A stretch of 64,000 nt of DNA. Origin: Paramesorhizobium endophyticum. Its GTDB lineage: Bacteria; Pseudomonadota; Alphaproteobacteria; Rhizobiales; Rhizobiaceae. Position numbers and translations under genes: made by a program. Positions 33,748-43,531 of the stretch are shown piece by piece. Below the pieces are notes generated by a model, which was not told the DNA's origin, made no database searches, and saw only the letters and a program-made list of their open reading frames with translations. How positions within the stretch are numbered: position 1 is the stretch's first letter; the number at the start of each line of letters is the position of its first letter. The stretch spans positions 310,001 through 374,000 of the forward strand of contig NZ_BMHH01000002.1 in NCBI RefSeq assembly GCF_014640615.1. The letters are read 5' to 3'.

Positions 33748-34530
33748 TCAGTGACGGAGCCTTCCGCAGAATCGCTGAATGAGCGTGGCTACTTCCCGGG
33801 GAGATTCGAGCATCGACAGATGCCCGGTTCCGGCCAACACATGCATTGCCGCGCCGGGCAGGCGGGACAATAGCTCGGCTCTCAACACATCCGGTGTATC
33901 GACCTTGTCCAACTCACCGGCGATTACAACCGTGGGGACGTCGATCTTACCAACCTGCTCGGTGATATCCTCCTGGCTTGTATCGCGCGGCCAGGCGAGC
34001 TTTGCGGCCGGCGCACCTTTCAGGCTGTCCGCGATGACCTGCTCGCGAATCTCGCTGGAAAGCGGCTTCGCGGTAAGCACATTATCGATAGTCGCCTCGA
34101 CTGTTGCCCGGCTCTCATAAGCGCCGGCCATCGCCTCGCGCGCCTCTGCGGGGAGGGCCATTGGAGTGGGCGGAGACGGAGCTACGAGCACGAGGCCAGC
34201 CAAGCCAGCGGGCCGGCGCGACGCCATCAACTGGGCGACCTTGCCGCCCATGGAGTGGCCGACCAGGACGTAGCGGCGCAGATCGAGTGCGGCGATTACG
34301 CCTTCGACGTCGGAAGCCATATCCGCCAGCGCGTAGCCAGCGCTGGGTGCTTCGGATTGTCCCCAACCGCGGTGGTCGATGGCGATGGTGTGGAAGCTCG
34401 GCGCGAGCTCGGCGGTGACATACTTCCACGTGCGGGATGAGCCGCCCCAATAGTGCAAGAAGACCAAGGCTAATTCTCCCTTGCCCTGCTCCTCGACGTG
34501 TAGGGAAATTCCATTCGATGCGATGTTCAT
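33748..34530 (-). CDS. Alpha/beta fold hydrolase
   Basis: A 260-residue hydrolase resembling haloperoxidase/esterase-like members. FLHYWGGSSRTW is the oxyanion region, GHSMGG holds the nucleophile Ser, GELDKVD the acid and GTGHLSML the His. No signal peptide. It is divergent from the LysR gene at 34658, 127 bp away, which probably regulates it. Substrate unknown. Confidence 0.9.
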   Translation of the reverse strand: MNIASNGISLHVEEQGKGELALVFLHYWGGSSRTWKYVTAELAPSFHTIAIDHRGWGQSEAPSAGYALADMASDVEGVIAALDLRRYVLVGHSMGGKVAQLMASRRPAGLAGLVLVAPSPPTPMALPAEAREAMAGAYESRATVEATIDNVLTAKPLSSEIREQVIADSLKGAPAAKLAWPRDTSQEDITEQVGKIDVPTVVIAGELDKVDTPDVLRAELLSRLPGAAMHVLAGTGHLSMLESPREVATLIQRFCGRLRH

Positions 34531-34657
34531 TTGCTTGCCTCACATTTCAGCCGGCCTTTTGAAGCCGGTGAAAGGAAATTTACGCCTGATCATTTCACGA
34601 TAGAATTGCCCAATATCTATCATCATATGATACCAAGACTATCGAATGAGGTGATGG

Positions 34658-35581
34658 ATGGATCGGTTGACAAGCATGGCCGTGTTCGTTGCGGCGGTAG
34701 AGGAGGGGAGCCTCGTCGGCGCCGCACGGCGCTTCGGACTGTCATCGTCAATGGCGGGGAAACATGTTTCGGCTCTCGAGGAAGCGTTGCAGGCGCGGCT
34801 GCTCCAGCGAAGCACCCGAATGCTGAAGCTGACCGAGGTGGGAAACGCCTACTACACACGCTGCAAGCAGATCCTCGAGGCTGTGGAAGATGCAAATGCC
34901 CAGGTGCGGGAGGCACAGGCGAATGTGCGGGGTCTCTTGCGGATTACCGCTCCAACGACATTCGGCGCCATGCATCTCGGTCCTGTGATAGCAGGGTTTC
35001 TTGAAGCGTATCCTGAGGTTTCGATCGAGACCTTGCTGAGCGATCACTATATTGATCTGCTGGCAGAGGGCATTGATATGGCGATCCGCATCGGTCGGCT
35101 ACAGGATTCCGATCTCGTCGCCAAGCGTCTCGCTCCGTGCCGAATGGTTTATTGTGCGGCACCTTCGTTCCTGGAACGGCATGGCGAGCCGAAAACGGTG
35201 GAGGATCTGCGCCGAGCGCCGAGACTGGCCTTTACAGACGCGGTCTCTCCCGGTGACTGGACTTTGACCGATCCAGACGGACAAACGCATATAATCGATG
35301 GCCCCGTCCGGCTTGCATCCAACAATATGCAGATGTTGCTGTCCGCAGCCTTGGCAGGCACCGGCGTCGCTTACGGCCCGAGCTTCGTGTTTGGACCGTC
35401 CATTGCGAGCGGCGCGCTTCTCCCGCTATTAAAGGATCATAAGACGTCGGATTTGGCGATCCACGCGGTCTATCCGACGAAGCGGCACGCCTCTGTGAAG
35501 CTCCGACGCTTTATTGAGCATCTGGGTGTGCAACTCGGCGGCACCCCGTCCTGGGACGTTGCGCTGAAACCTCGGGGATAA
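34658..35581 (+). CDS. LysR-type transcriptional regulator
   Basis: A 307-residue LTTR with the HTH MAVFVAAVEEGSLVGAARRFGLSSSM at the N-terminus and a complete effector domain. The motif LQRSTRMLKLTEVG places it in the AaeR/CrgA-like branch. Divergent from the hydrolase gene, it is the likely regulator of that gene. Starts at ATG 34658 after GAGGTG. No sign of damage. Confidence 0.92.
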   Translation: MDRLTSMAVFVAAVEEGSLVGAARRFGLSSSMAGKHVSALEEALQARLLQRSTRMLKLTEVGNAYYTRCKQILEAVEDANAQVREAQANVRGLLRITAPTTFGAMHLGPVIAGFLEAYPEVSIETLLSDHYIDLLAEGIDMAIRIGRLQDSDLVAKRLAPCRMVYCAAPSFLERHGEPKTVEDLRRAPRLAFTDAVSPGDWTLTDPDGQTHIIDGPVRLASNNMQMLLSAALAGTGVAYGPSFVFGPSIASGALLPLLKDHKTSDLAIHAVYPTKRHASVKLRRFIEHLGVQLGGTPSWDVALKPRG

Positions 35582-35673
35582 GGGCGTTACCGAAAATCAA
35601 GTTTCGGAATTCAGCACGCGGGCGGCCAACGCGCCAAGCGCATGTTGGAGCGTGGCCCGCCGCCCGGATCCGC

Positions 35674-36066
35674 CTATGCCGGGCTGGAAAAGAACCGGTT
35701 CATGCCGGGAACGTCTGAGAGGAACGTTTCGACCTCGACGATGCGGCCGTCGCGGAGCCGGCATACCGTCGCAAGATGCTCGTCCAGCACAATCCCTTTG
35801 CGCTCGGCCGTGTTATGGAGGCTAAGCGCCATATTATCGCGGCTCAACAACACGTGCTTGAGCTCAAAGCTCAGGCCATAGCCCGCGATCTGCCGAGCGC
35901 GGGCGACCACGGCGTCGACACCGGTCGCCACGCCGGAGATTTCATTGTCTCCCGGTAGCGTCCAAATTGCATCTTCATGGAAAAGCTGACGCATGGCCTC
36001 CCAATCACGCGATACAAGGGCGCGGTGGAATGCGTGTGCAAGCTCTTCGGCTGTCATGGTGTTCAT
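35674..36066 (-). CDS. SnoaL/NTF2-like ketosteroid isomerase-type protein
   Basis: A 130-residue NTF2-fold protein (ELAHAFHRALVSRDWEAMRQLFHEDAIWTLPGDN), with GRIVEVETFLSD at the C-terminal strand. The pocket can host hydrolases, isomerases or binding functions; there is no clear catalytic pair. Divergent from the LysR gene at 36164 (97 bp), so probably its target. GGATCCAACA precedes ATG 36066. Confidence 0.85.
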   Translation of the reverse strand: MNTMTAEELAHAFHRALVSRDWEAMRQLFHEDAIWTLPGDNEISGVATGVDAVVARARQIAGYGLSFELKHVLLSRDNMALSLHNTAERKGIVLDEHLATVCRLRDGRIVEVETFLSDVPGMNRFFSSPA

Positions 36067-36163
36067 TGTTGGATCCTCTGATGGAAATGATGCGAGACAA
36101 TCTACCGCCGCAGATCAAATTCCGATATACGGATGAAGAGGATAGCTGATATCTGGATTTCAA

Positions 36164-37063
36164 ATGATTGATGAAACGCTCCTTCGGCTCTTGCCATCGC
36201 TCGTCGCGATTATCGAAGAGAGCAGCGTATCTGCCGCCGCCCGGCGGATGGCAATAAGTCAGCCCCGCATGTCAGCGCGCCTTGCCGAACTGCGGACGCT
36301 CTTCGGTGACCCTCTGCTCGTGCCCTCAGGCAAAGGGCGAGGCCTCATTCCCACCGATCATGGAACACGAATTGCCGGCTATGCCTCGCAATTCCTGGCG
36401 GATCTGGAGAGCCGCCTTGCTGACGAAACGTTCGATCCGAAAACAGCCGCGCGCACGTTTCACATCATGGCCAACGACAATGCGACGACTATAATCGGCG
36501 TGCCATTGATCGAGGCTATCCAGCGAGCCGAGGCTGCGCGCATGCGGATAGCGTTTCATCAGTTTGATCCCCACAAGCTGGAGGACCTCGAAACCGGAAA
36601 GCTGGATCTGGCGGTCGGCGCCCCGTCCCAGTTTGCAAAGCACGGCACCCTGATGAGCAAAAAGGTGGTACGAGATCACCTGGTGACGATTGGAAAGGCG
36701 GCGAGCCAGCATGGAGCGATGGATCTGGATCGTTTCTGCTCCAACGCGCATGTGATCGTGTCCGGCGACGGTGGAGGCTTTGAGGGCATTGTCGATAAAG
36801 AATTGTCGAAGATCGGCCGAACCCGGCATGTCGCCGTCTCGGTGCAAAGCTACCTCGCTGCCATTGAAACGGTACGGAAAACCGAGCTTCTGGCGACAAT
36901 GCCGCATTCCCTGACATCACGCCGAAGTGCGGACTTGGCGATCTTCGAGCCGCCGATCGCGCTTCCGGAGATATCTCTATCCGTTGCATGGCACCCGCGC
37001 GCCAACGACGCCGGCAATCGCTGGCTTCGTGAACTGTTGTGGGCCATTGCCAGGCAGACCTAA
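36164..37063 (+). CDS. LysR-type transcriptional regulator
   Basis: A 299-residue LTTR of the NodD/PcaQ-like branch: LLPSLVAIIEESSVSAAARRMAISQPRMSARLAELR, then LFGDPLLVPSGKGRGLIPT. Effector domain to 299. Paired with the SnoaL-like gene. Start ATG 36164. A GC-rich hairpin and TTTTTT at 37147-37165 follow, near the end of the convergent TetR gene. Confidence 0.92.
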   Translation: MIDETLLRLLPSLVAIIEESSVSAAARRMAISQPRMSARLAELRTLFGDPLLVPSGKGRGLIPTDHGTRIAGYASQFLADLESRLADETFDPKTAARTFHIMANDNATTIIGVPLIEAIQRAEAARMRIAFHQFDPHKLEDLETGKLDLAVGAPSQFAKHGTLMSKKVVRDHLVTIGKAASQHGAMDLDRFCSNAHVIVSGDGGGFEGIVDKELSKIGRTRHVAVSVQSYLAAIETVRKTELLATMPHSLTSRRSADLAIFEPPIALPEISLSVAWHPRANDAGNRWLRELLWAIARQT

Positions 37064-37172
37064 ACGCAGATCAGCATTCGGCGGGCCCGATGGGACAATA
37101 GAATAGCGGCGGTCCCGCGCTTGCGCGGCGAAGACCTCAGCGCGACAGGCGCGGCGGGGTTTTTTACTTGCG

Positions 37173-37820
37173 TCACGATGGAGAGCCACCATTGGCATCC
37201 GCTCCCTCTAAGCCGCGAAGGAAGGCGGCCACTCCCTCCTTGAATCGCTTCTCAAAGTCGCTTTTGATAATGGCCCCTGCGCACCGCCGTAGCGCGGGGA
37301 AGCGGGTGCCGATGGCCGCGATGAGCTGCTTCTCGCCGCCACTGTGGTCCTCGTCCGATCTCCAACGGTCACGAAACGCCTGTTCTTCGATCGTGGATCC
37401 AAGGACGAAATAAACGAGATTGAACATCGCATCCGTCGCCGCTTGCTCGTCGAGTTGCTTCTTCAGCAGCGCTTCCAGCGCGATGTCGGCGAGCTTGAGC
37501 ACATTCGCGCCGACGGCATAGGTGCCGGCATAGACCTTGGCGCCGTCCCGGTGGGCGAGCAACGCGTTTCGCATGGCACGCGCCAGCGACGATAACACCG
37601 CGTCAGGATTCTGACCGGTATCCGTTGCAGCGACAGCGGGAGCGATAATCGCGTCTGCAATCTGGTCCAGCAAATCCTGCTTGGACGGAAAGTGCCAATA
37701 GAGCGTGGGGGCCTGCACATTGAGCGCTTTGGCAAGCGCTCGCATTGTCAGGCCTTCGACACCTACTTCGTCCAGCAGTGTCAGTGCGGTCGCGACCACC
37801 GTCTCTTTTTGCAGCGCCAT
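37173..37820 (-). CDS. TetR family repressor with TetR-C domain
   Basis: A 215-residue TetR protein. HTH VEGLTMRALAKALNVQAPTLYWHFPSKQDLLD is that of the TetR(A/B) class, and the C-terminal domain (ALLAHRDGAKVYAGT..., TIEEQAF) matches the TetR-C type that binds polycyclic or aromatic ligands. It faces the flavin monooxygenase gene with two perfect operators between the start codons, so it probably represses that gene and itself. Confidence 0.93.
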   Translation of the reverse strand: MALQKETVVATALTLLDEVGVEGLTMRALAKALNVQAPTLYWHFPSKQDLLDQIADAIIAPAVAATDTGQNPDAVLSSLARAMRNALLAHRDGAKVYAGTYAVGANVLKLADIALEALLKKQLDEQAATDAMFNLVYFVLGSTIEEQAFRDRWRSDEDHSGGEKQLIAAIGTRFPALRRCAGAIIKSDFEKRFKEGVAAFLRGLEGADANGGSPS

Positions 37821-37830
37821 GGTTGACTCC

Positions 37831-37863
37831 CTAACATCGTTAGAGCAATCTAACAGTGTTAGA
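37831..37863. promoter_or_regulatory. Twin operators between tetR and the monooxygenase gene
   Basis: CTAACATCGTTAG (37831-37843) and TCTAACAGTGTTAGA (37849-37863) are perfect 5-3-5 and 6-3-6 palindromes with centres 19 bp apart. They lie between divergent start codons at 37820 and 37877, the classic tet arrangement. Confidence 0.8.
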
Positions 37864-37876
37864 GGTGGAGAGCAAT

Positions 37877-39307
37877 ATGGTAGATGTAGTCGTTGTCGGT
37901 GCCGGCCCTGTAGGCTTGTGGACAGCGTGCGAGTTGAGGCTCGCCGGGCTGGAGGTCGCGCTTCTCGAGCGCCGTACTGCCCGCACGGAGCAGTCCCGCG
38001 CCCTTACTATCCATGGCCGAACCATCGAACTGTTTGCGATGCGAGGGGTGGCGGAGCGCTTCCTGGTCGAAGGCAAGCCCATCGCGACGGGTCATTTTGC
38101 GAGCCTAGACACGCGCTTGGACTTCTCCGGATTCGAGACGCGATTCCCCTTCACTTTGTTTCTTCCACAGAGCCGGACGGAGGCGCTTCTCGAAGCGCAT
38201 GCTGCAGATCTCGGCGTGGAGATCCATCGCGGCCATCATGTAGAAAGCATCGCCGGGGACAGCGAGCGCGGCTATACGGTGACAGGCACGGCCGCCCATG
38301 GCGCATTCCGCTTCGACTGCCGCGCCGTTGTCGGCGCTGATGGGCGTCGGAGCGTCGTACGTGCGGCGGCCAACATCGCGTTTGAAGGCAGTGATACCTC
38401 CCACAGCGTAATGATGGGTGACGTCCGCATAGATGCAATGGAGGGGCCACCCGTGCGTGCCTTCTGCAATGAACGCGGCGGCGGCATGCTCGCGCCCGTA
38501 GACGCCACCGGGCGGGTAAGGATCATTCTCATCGACCCGGAGCGCTCTCACGTCGACACGCGCGAACCTCTGTCGCTGGAGGAACTCTCCGCGTCAGCCC
38601 GCCGCGTTCTTGGCGAGGATCTCGGCATGCGCGATCCTTCCTGGCTCACGCGTTTCGGCGATGAAACACGCCTGGCTGCCGCCTACCGCCGCGGTAATCT
38701 CTTCGTCGCAGGGGATGCGGCGCATATCCACGCGCCCGCCGGCGGCCAGGGCATGAATGTCGGGCTGCAGGATGCGATGAACCTCGGTTGGAAGCTGGCG
38801 GCAGTCATCAAGGGCGAGGCGCCTGACGCGCTGCTCGATAGTTATGAGACAGAAAGACGGCCAGTGGGGGTTCAACTCGCCCGCAACACGCTGGCGCAGA
38901 TCGCAATGATGACCAGCTTCGATCCAGCCCACCTCGCGCTGCGCGCATTGATGTCGGATCTCCTGAAGGTCGGCGAGCTTAACCGGCGCCTCGCTGGCGA
39001 GTTGTCGGGATTCGACATCACATATGCGCACGATGCACTGCCCGGCGTCGACGATCCCGCAGCGGGCCGCCGGTCGCCCGACAGCCGCCTTGTGGTGGAA
39101 GATGGCACGCAGGCGACTGTTCACTGCCTTCTCAACGAGGGCAAATGGCTCTCGCTAAGTTTTGCGGACGGCAAATCGGCCGAAGCGCCGGCGTGGTTGC
39201 CAGAAACGGCGGTGAGGCGGCTTCGCTGCCAGGCTTCCGAAGGGCCACTGCGTGAAACGACGGCCATGCTCGTTCGGCCGGATGGCTATATCGCCGGCTT
39301 CACATGA
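37877..39307 (+). CDS. FAD-dependent aromatic/antibiotic-type monooxygenase
   Basis: A 476-residue group A flavin monooxygenase (PHBH fold). GxGxxG motif VVGAGPVGLWTACEL, the DG motif near AVVGADGRRSVVR and the GD motif LFVAGDAAHIHAPAGGQGMNVGLQDAMNLGWKL bind FAD. The overall arrangement is that of rifampicin monooxygenase and other phenol/polyketide hydroxylases. Start at ATG 37877 after GGTGGAGA. With its TetR partner and twin operators it forms an inducible two-gene unit. Substrate not determinable. Confidence 0.93.
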   Translation: MVDVVVVGAGPVGLWTACELRLAGLEVALLERRTARTEQSRALTIHGRTIELFAMRGVAERFLVEGKPIATGHFASLDTRLDFSGFETRFPFTLFLPQSRTEALLEAHAADLGVEIHRGHHVESIAGDSERGYTVTGTAAHGAFRFDCRAVVGADGRRSVVRAAANIAFEGSDTSHSVMMGDVRIDAMEGPPVRAFCNERGGGMLAPVDATGRVRIILIDPERSHVDTREPLSLEELSASARRVLGEDLGMRDPSWLTRFGDETRLAAAYRRGNLFVAGDAAHIHAPAGGQGMNVGLQDAMNLGWKLAAVIKGEAPDALLDSYETERRPVGVQLARNTLAQIAMMTSFDPAHLALRALMSDLLKVGELNRRLAGELSGFDITYAHDALPGVDDPAAGRRSPDSRLVVEDGTQATVHCLLNEGKWLSLSFADGKSAEAPAWLPETAVRRLRCQASEGPLRETTAMLVRPDGYIAGFT

Positions 39308-39961
39308 ACGTTGGGCTCGTTGGTTTACATGGACGGAAATCGTTGGGTAGAGGCACTGGTCTGTAGCAGAAGGCGGCTTCACACCGCGGCGGGCTGCGGC
39401 AAGAGATGGCGCCTCTCCCTGGGAGCCGTCAAGATGGAGCTGCTGGATCAGATCAGCGAGAAGGACGTGCAGCAGGCGAACCAGGATAACGTAGGTCGGG
39501 TTGGGGCGCCAGCCGACACGTTCACCAGATGATCGCCTTTGCAATCAACGAACCCGAGGTTGTCGCGGTGAATGAAATCCGACGGCCCGGAACTCTAACT
39601 CTGGTGTGCGATCCCGCCTGCCCGTCGTCCTTCGATTTGACCAAAGACAGCACCTGCACCGCGCGGCGGAACTGATGGCGGAGCGCGACCGCCATGCGGT
39701 CGATGACAGAGACAGGCAGGCGGCACTTGCTCATGCAGAACAGCGCGGGCTGTCCTTGTCCGCGAGCGGGTCGATGCGCAGGCGCATATCACGGACCCCT
39801 CCAGCGAGGGCGTACGAATTCTGGATCAGCCTGCGTCGCTGCCCTTTTCGATCAACGCGGTTACCGTTGCGGGGGCGGCACATGCCCTTGCGCGTGCGGC
39901 ACTTCATCGATTTCCTCGCTGCGATTTGCGTCGCGGAGTCGGAATTAAGGACAGGCGACGG
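39308..39961. other. 654-base stretch with decayed coding traces
   Basis: No intact gene. A plus-strand frame ending at 39965 closes with RLPLRGRHMPLRVRHFIDFLA, which resembles the C-terminus of LysR regulators; the preceding part is disrupted. A frame from 39311 to 39532 is weak. These are probably fragments of genes deleted beside the LysR remnant that follows on the other strand. Confidence 0.45.
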
Positions 39962-40660
39962 CTAGACGAAGCCGCGGCGCGGTTCGTCGGCTGCCAGTTC
40001 CCGCATCACTTCGATTACGGCGGTTCTGGCAGGATTGCTGGATTGGGTTTGCCAGACCGCGACGATATCAAATCTTGGTTCAGTGCCGCGCAACGGTTCG
40101 AAACGCAGTGGACGGAAGACAACATTGTCGAAACTTGCATTGGCGATCCCGGCAGGAACAATTGCCAGGCCCAGCCCCGCCGATACCAGTGATACAATCG
40201 GCTGGGACTGGACAAATTCCTGAACGAAGCGCGGGCGTATGCCCGCTTCCCTGAAAAGGCCATTCAGAAGTGCGCGCGAGTAAGGGGATTCGGGCGAGAA
40301 CATGATGAACGGTTCGTTGTCGAAAAGCTTCAGGTCGATCCGCCGCCGCTGCGCCAGTTTATGCGTTATCGGAATGGCGGCGACCAGCGGTTCGCGCAAC
40401 ACGCTCATCTTTTCGAAGGCCTCGACCCCTTCTACTGGCCGCATGAGGCCGATATCCAGGCGATCGAGCGATAGAAACTGGAGTTGCGCCAGCGACATCG
40501 CTTCCTGAAAGCGCACTGTCAGCCAGGGTAAACGGTCATTGAACGCCTTCGCCAGACGCGGCAGGAATGCGTATGCCGCCGCGCCGACGAAGCCGATCGA
40601 GACGAATCCTGCCGGTTGCCGTGAAGCGGTGATCGCGGCCGTGTCGGGCATACCGATCAT
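39962..40660 (-). pseudogene. LysR-type regulator, effector domain only
   Basis: A 232-residue frame covers the LTTR effector-binding domain (FVSIGFVGAAAYAFLPRLAKAF...VSAGLGLAIVPAGIA) but has no HTH. Normally about 80-90 residues precede this part. The upstream 40661-40850 shows no HTH in any frame, so the N-terminus was deleted. As encoded it could not bind DNA; listed as a pseudogene, although a stand-alone fold is possible. Confidence 0.7.
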
Positions 40661-40850
40661 ATGCCAATCCGGTTTACCGTGACTGCGGGCGGAAGAAAGC
40701 GAAGGCGATAATCACTGGTCATCGAGGAAATCGTATCGGTAGAGACTGCCTTCGGCAGCCGGACTCCTAGATCTGCGATCTATGGACATTATCACCTGAC
40801 ATAATGGCGGGCAGGGTTTGCCAAGCTTAGAGATCAGGCGGCTCATCTGG

Positions 40851-42020
40851 TCAAGAAGAGCCACCAGCCGACTCGAAATCGAACATCCTCTGCGTGACGA
40901 GAGCCGCCGCGCCGCGCGCCCATGAATTGTCTTCCCAATCGGGAAGAATCGGCGGCGGGGCTCTGAACGTCCTGCTCGCCAGAGCCTCCCGCAACGGCGT
41001 CAGGAAATGTTCGCCGAGGGATACGGCTTCTCCACCGGCCACGATCACTTCCGGGTCTGCCACATTGACAAGGTTGGCGAGGGCCGTTCCGATGCTGCGC
41101 CCGGAATCCGTGACGATTTTCACAGCTGCCGGATCCCCCGCCATAAGTGCCTGTCGCAATTCGGGAGCGCCGAGATCGGCGGCGTCCCCATTTATCTCGC
41201 GCCAGCGGCGCAGCATGGAAGCCTCGGAATGGTAGGCCATCAGGCAGCCCCGCTTGCCGCATTCGCAGAGCCGGCCGTTTTCCTCATAAAGCACATGCCC
41301 GAACTTGCCGGCTGCACCATTGGCGCCGCGGTAGAGCTTGCCTTCGACGATGAGCGCGCAGCTTATTCCGACACCGACCGCAAGCACCGCCATATTGCGA
41401 TGCTGCCGCCCCAGCCCGAACAATTGCTGCGCAATCGCATAGGCGTTCGTGTCGTCTTCCAGCCAGACCGGAACATTGACCTGTTTGGCGAGCAATGATG
41501 CCAGGGGAACGTGGTCCCAATTGAAGCGATGGCTGCGGACACACATCGTCTGTTGATGATTGATGACACCCGGCATGGAAATGCCGATACCTGCGAGCCT
41601 GGCATCCGGGCGGCCCGCAAGCCCGACGAGCCGGGGCACAGTAGCCGCGAGAAGATCAACGACATCATCCGGCGCACGGCTCGGCAGGGGGACGCGCAGG
41701 GCCGCCCGGGGAGTCGTTGCAAGATCGGTTGCAACGCATTCAACCGTGTCGGCCATCAGCTTGAAGCCGATCGCCAGCCCATGGCCGTAATTGATCTCGA
41801 TCGGAATCGGGCGTCGGCCGGTGAAGCTGGAAACGGCCTCTCCCTCCGCAAGGAGCCCCTCTTCCATGAGGTCACTGACAACGGATGTGACGGCGGCGGG
41901 ACTGAGCTGAGTAACAGTCGCCAGTTCGGCGCGGCTCTTGGGCCCTTCCTGCCGAAGCAGGTTCAGGATCAAGCGACGGTTCAAGGCTCTGGCTGTCGTC
42001 TGGTCGCCTTTGAGCTTCAC
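40851..42020 (-). CDS. ROK family transcriptional repressor
   Basis: A 389-residue NagC/XylR-type repressor with a winged HTH (LILNLLRQEGPKSRAELATVTQLSPAAVTSVV) and a ROK sugar-kinase-like domain (IGISMPGV, WLEDDTNAYA, cysteine motif CECGKRGCLMAYHSE binding zinc). It starts at GTG 42020 after AAGGAAATCATC. Divergent from the sugar ABC/GH42 operon, it is the likely sugar-responsive repressor of that operon, through the palindrome at 42031. Confidence 0.93.
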   Translation of the reverse strand: MKLKGDQTTARALNRRLILNLLRQEGPKSRAELATVTQLSPAAVTSVVSDLMEEGLLAEGEAVSSFTGRRPIPIEINYGHGLAIGFKLMADTVECVATDLATTPRAALRVPLPSRAPDDVVDLLAATVPRLVGLAGRPDARLAGIGISMPGVINHQQTMCVRSHRFNWDHVPLASLLAKQVNVPVWLEDDTNAYAIAQQLFGLGRQHRNMAVLAVGVGISCALIVEGKLYRGANGAAGKFGHVLYEENGRLCECGKRGCLMAYHSEASMLRRWREINGDAADLGAPELRQALMAGDPAAVKIVTDSGRSIGTALANLVNVADPEVIVAGGEAVSLGEHFLTPLREALASRTFRAPPPILPDWEDNSWARGAAALVTQRMFDFESAGGSS

Positions 42021-42030
42021 GATGATTTCC

Positions 42031-42047
42031 TTTATTTAGTAAATAAA
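42031..42047. promoter_or_regulatory. ROK operator
   Basis: TTTATTTAGTAAATAAA is a perfect 8-1-8 palindrome, 11 bp from the ROK start codon and upstream of the binding-protein gene. AT-rich palindromes of this form are typical NagC/XylR-class operators. It overlaps the likely promoter of one or both divergent units. Confidence 0.75.
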
Positions 42048-42193
42048 CTATTGCACCTCTGTTTGATATATGCCTAAATCTCCTCCATCGATCAACTCGG
42101 AAGGAGAGGATCGGTCGAATGAGATGCTTGGCGTCGCCGTTGTGGAGGACGGTCGCCGATGCATGTTGATCATTGCAACTTGGGAGGAGTTCA

Positions 42194-43468
42194 ATGGCAT
42201 TTACCAAGCGTTTTTTATCACCCACGCGCCGCAGCTTCCTGAAGGGTGCCGGCATAGCATCGGCGGCCGCCATCACGAGCGGATTGCCGATACCTGCAAT
42301 TGGGCAGGTACAGGAAATCAACGTGATTTCGGCCGAAAACAACGCCAAGGCTCTCGAGGCGCTGAAGAAGATAGCCGACGACTTCAGCAGGCAGGCGGGC
42401 ACGAAGGTGGTCATCAACAATATGGATCATGAGGCCCACAAGACGGCGATCCGGAATTATCTCGTGGCCGGCGCGCCTGATGTCTGCTTTTGGTTTTCAG
42501 GCAACCGCATGCGGACATTCGTGAAGCGTGGCCTGTTCGACGATATTTCGGACCTGTTCGAAAAGGAAAAATACAGGGACGTGCTGGGCGCGAGCATGGG
42601 CGCGGTCACGGTGGATGGCAAGCAATATGGCCTGCCCACGGGAGGAACGCTATGGGGCATGTTCTACCGGAAGGATGTCTTCGAGCAGAACGGGCTGATG
42701 GTGCCGGGAACAGCCGAGGAATTTTCGGCCTACAGCAGTAAAGCCAAGGCCGCGGGACTGACGCCGGTCGCCATCGGCACGAAGGAACTCTGGCCCGCGG
42801 CCGGCTGGTTCGATCAGATGAATCTCCGCATCAACGGCCTTGAAAAGCATATGGCATTGATGGATGGCCAGATGAGCTATCTCGATCCCACGCTGACGCC
42901 GGTCTTCGATCAGTGGGAAGCCATGATTAAGCAGGATGTTTTCACGCCGAACCATACATCCTTCGGCTGGCAGGAGGCGGCTGCCCTGCTTGCGCAGAAG
43001 AAGGCTGGGATGATGAATCTCGGCGCGTTCCTGCGGGCCGCCTTCGGCGAGGCGGACCTGCCTCAACTGGCCTTTGCGCCGTTCCCGATCCTCGACGCCA
43101 ATGTCCCCCGCTTCGAGGAATTCTCGCTGAACTCGATCCATATTCCGGCAAAGGGCAAGAACAAGCAGGGCGCCCGCGAGTTTCTCGCTTATTTCTACAG
43201 GCCGGAAAATCTGGCGGCTTATCTCGAACCGGGCGGCAACGTGCCGCCGCGCAACGACCTTCCGCCAAGCAAGGATCCGCTGGTCAACGCTGCCGTCGAA
43301 TCCCTGAAAGAGGTCAAGGGGACCTCCCAATACTATGATCGCGACAGCGATCCGGACATGGCGCAGGCCGGCCTCGTCGGTTTTCAGGAGTTCATGGCGA
43401 AGCCGGATCGCCGCCAAGCGATCCTTGAGCGCCTCGAAGCCACCCGCAAGCGCATTTACAAGATCTAA
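42194..43468 (+). CDS. Sugar ABC transporter substrate-binding protein
   Basis: A 424-residue family 1 extracellular solute-binding protein (CUT1 type). Twin-arginine-like signal STRRSFLKG analogue (SPTRRSFLKGAGIASAAA) suggests export by Tat. The mature lobe boundaries and FYRKDVFEQNGLMVPGTAEEF, with many aromatic residues, fit sugar binding. GGGAGGAGTTCA precedes ATG 42194. It opens the operon with two permeases, an ATPase and beta-galactosidase, so a galactoside or oligosaccharide is likely its ligand. Confidence 0.92.
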   Translation: MAFTKRFLSPTRRSFLKGAGIASAAAITSGLPIPAIGQVQEINVISAENNAKALEALKKIADDFSRQAGTKVVINNMDHEAHKTAIRNYLVAGAPDVCFWFSGNRMRTFVKRGLFDDISDLFEKEKYRDVLGASMGAVTVDGKQYGLPTGGTLWGMFYRKDVFEQNGLMVPGTAEEFSAYSSKAKAAGLTPVAIGTKELWPAAGWFDQMNLRINGLEKHMALMDGQMSYLDPTLTPVFDQWEAMIKQDVFTPNHTSFGWQEAAALLAQKKAGMMNLGAFLRAAFGEADLPQLAFAPFPILDANVPRFEEFSLNSIHIPAKGKNKQGAREFLAYFYRPENLAAYLEPGGNVPPRNDLPPSKDPLVNAAVESLKEVKGTSQYYDRDSDPDMAQAGLVGFQEFMAKPDRRQAILERLEATRKRIYKI

Positions 43469-43531
43469 CTTTCCTCCCGGTGACTGGAAGCGGAGCGATG
43501 TTCCGCTCCTTCCCTCAAGAGGTCCAGGACA

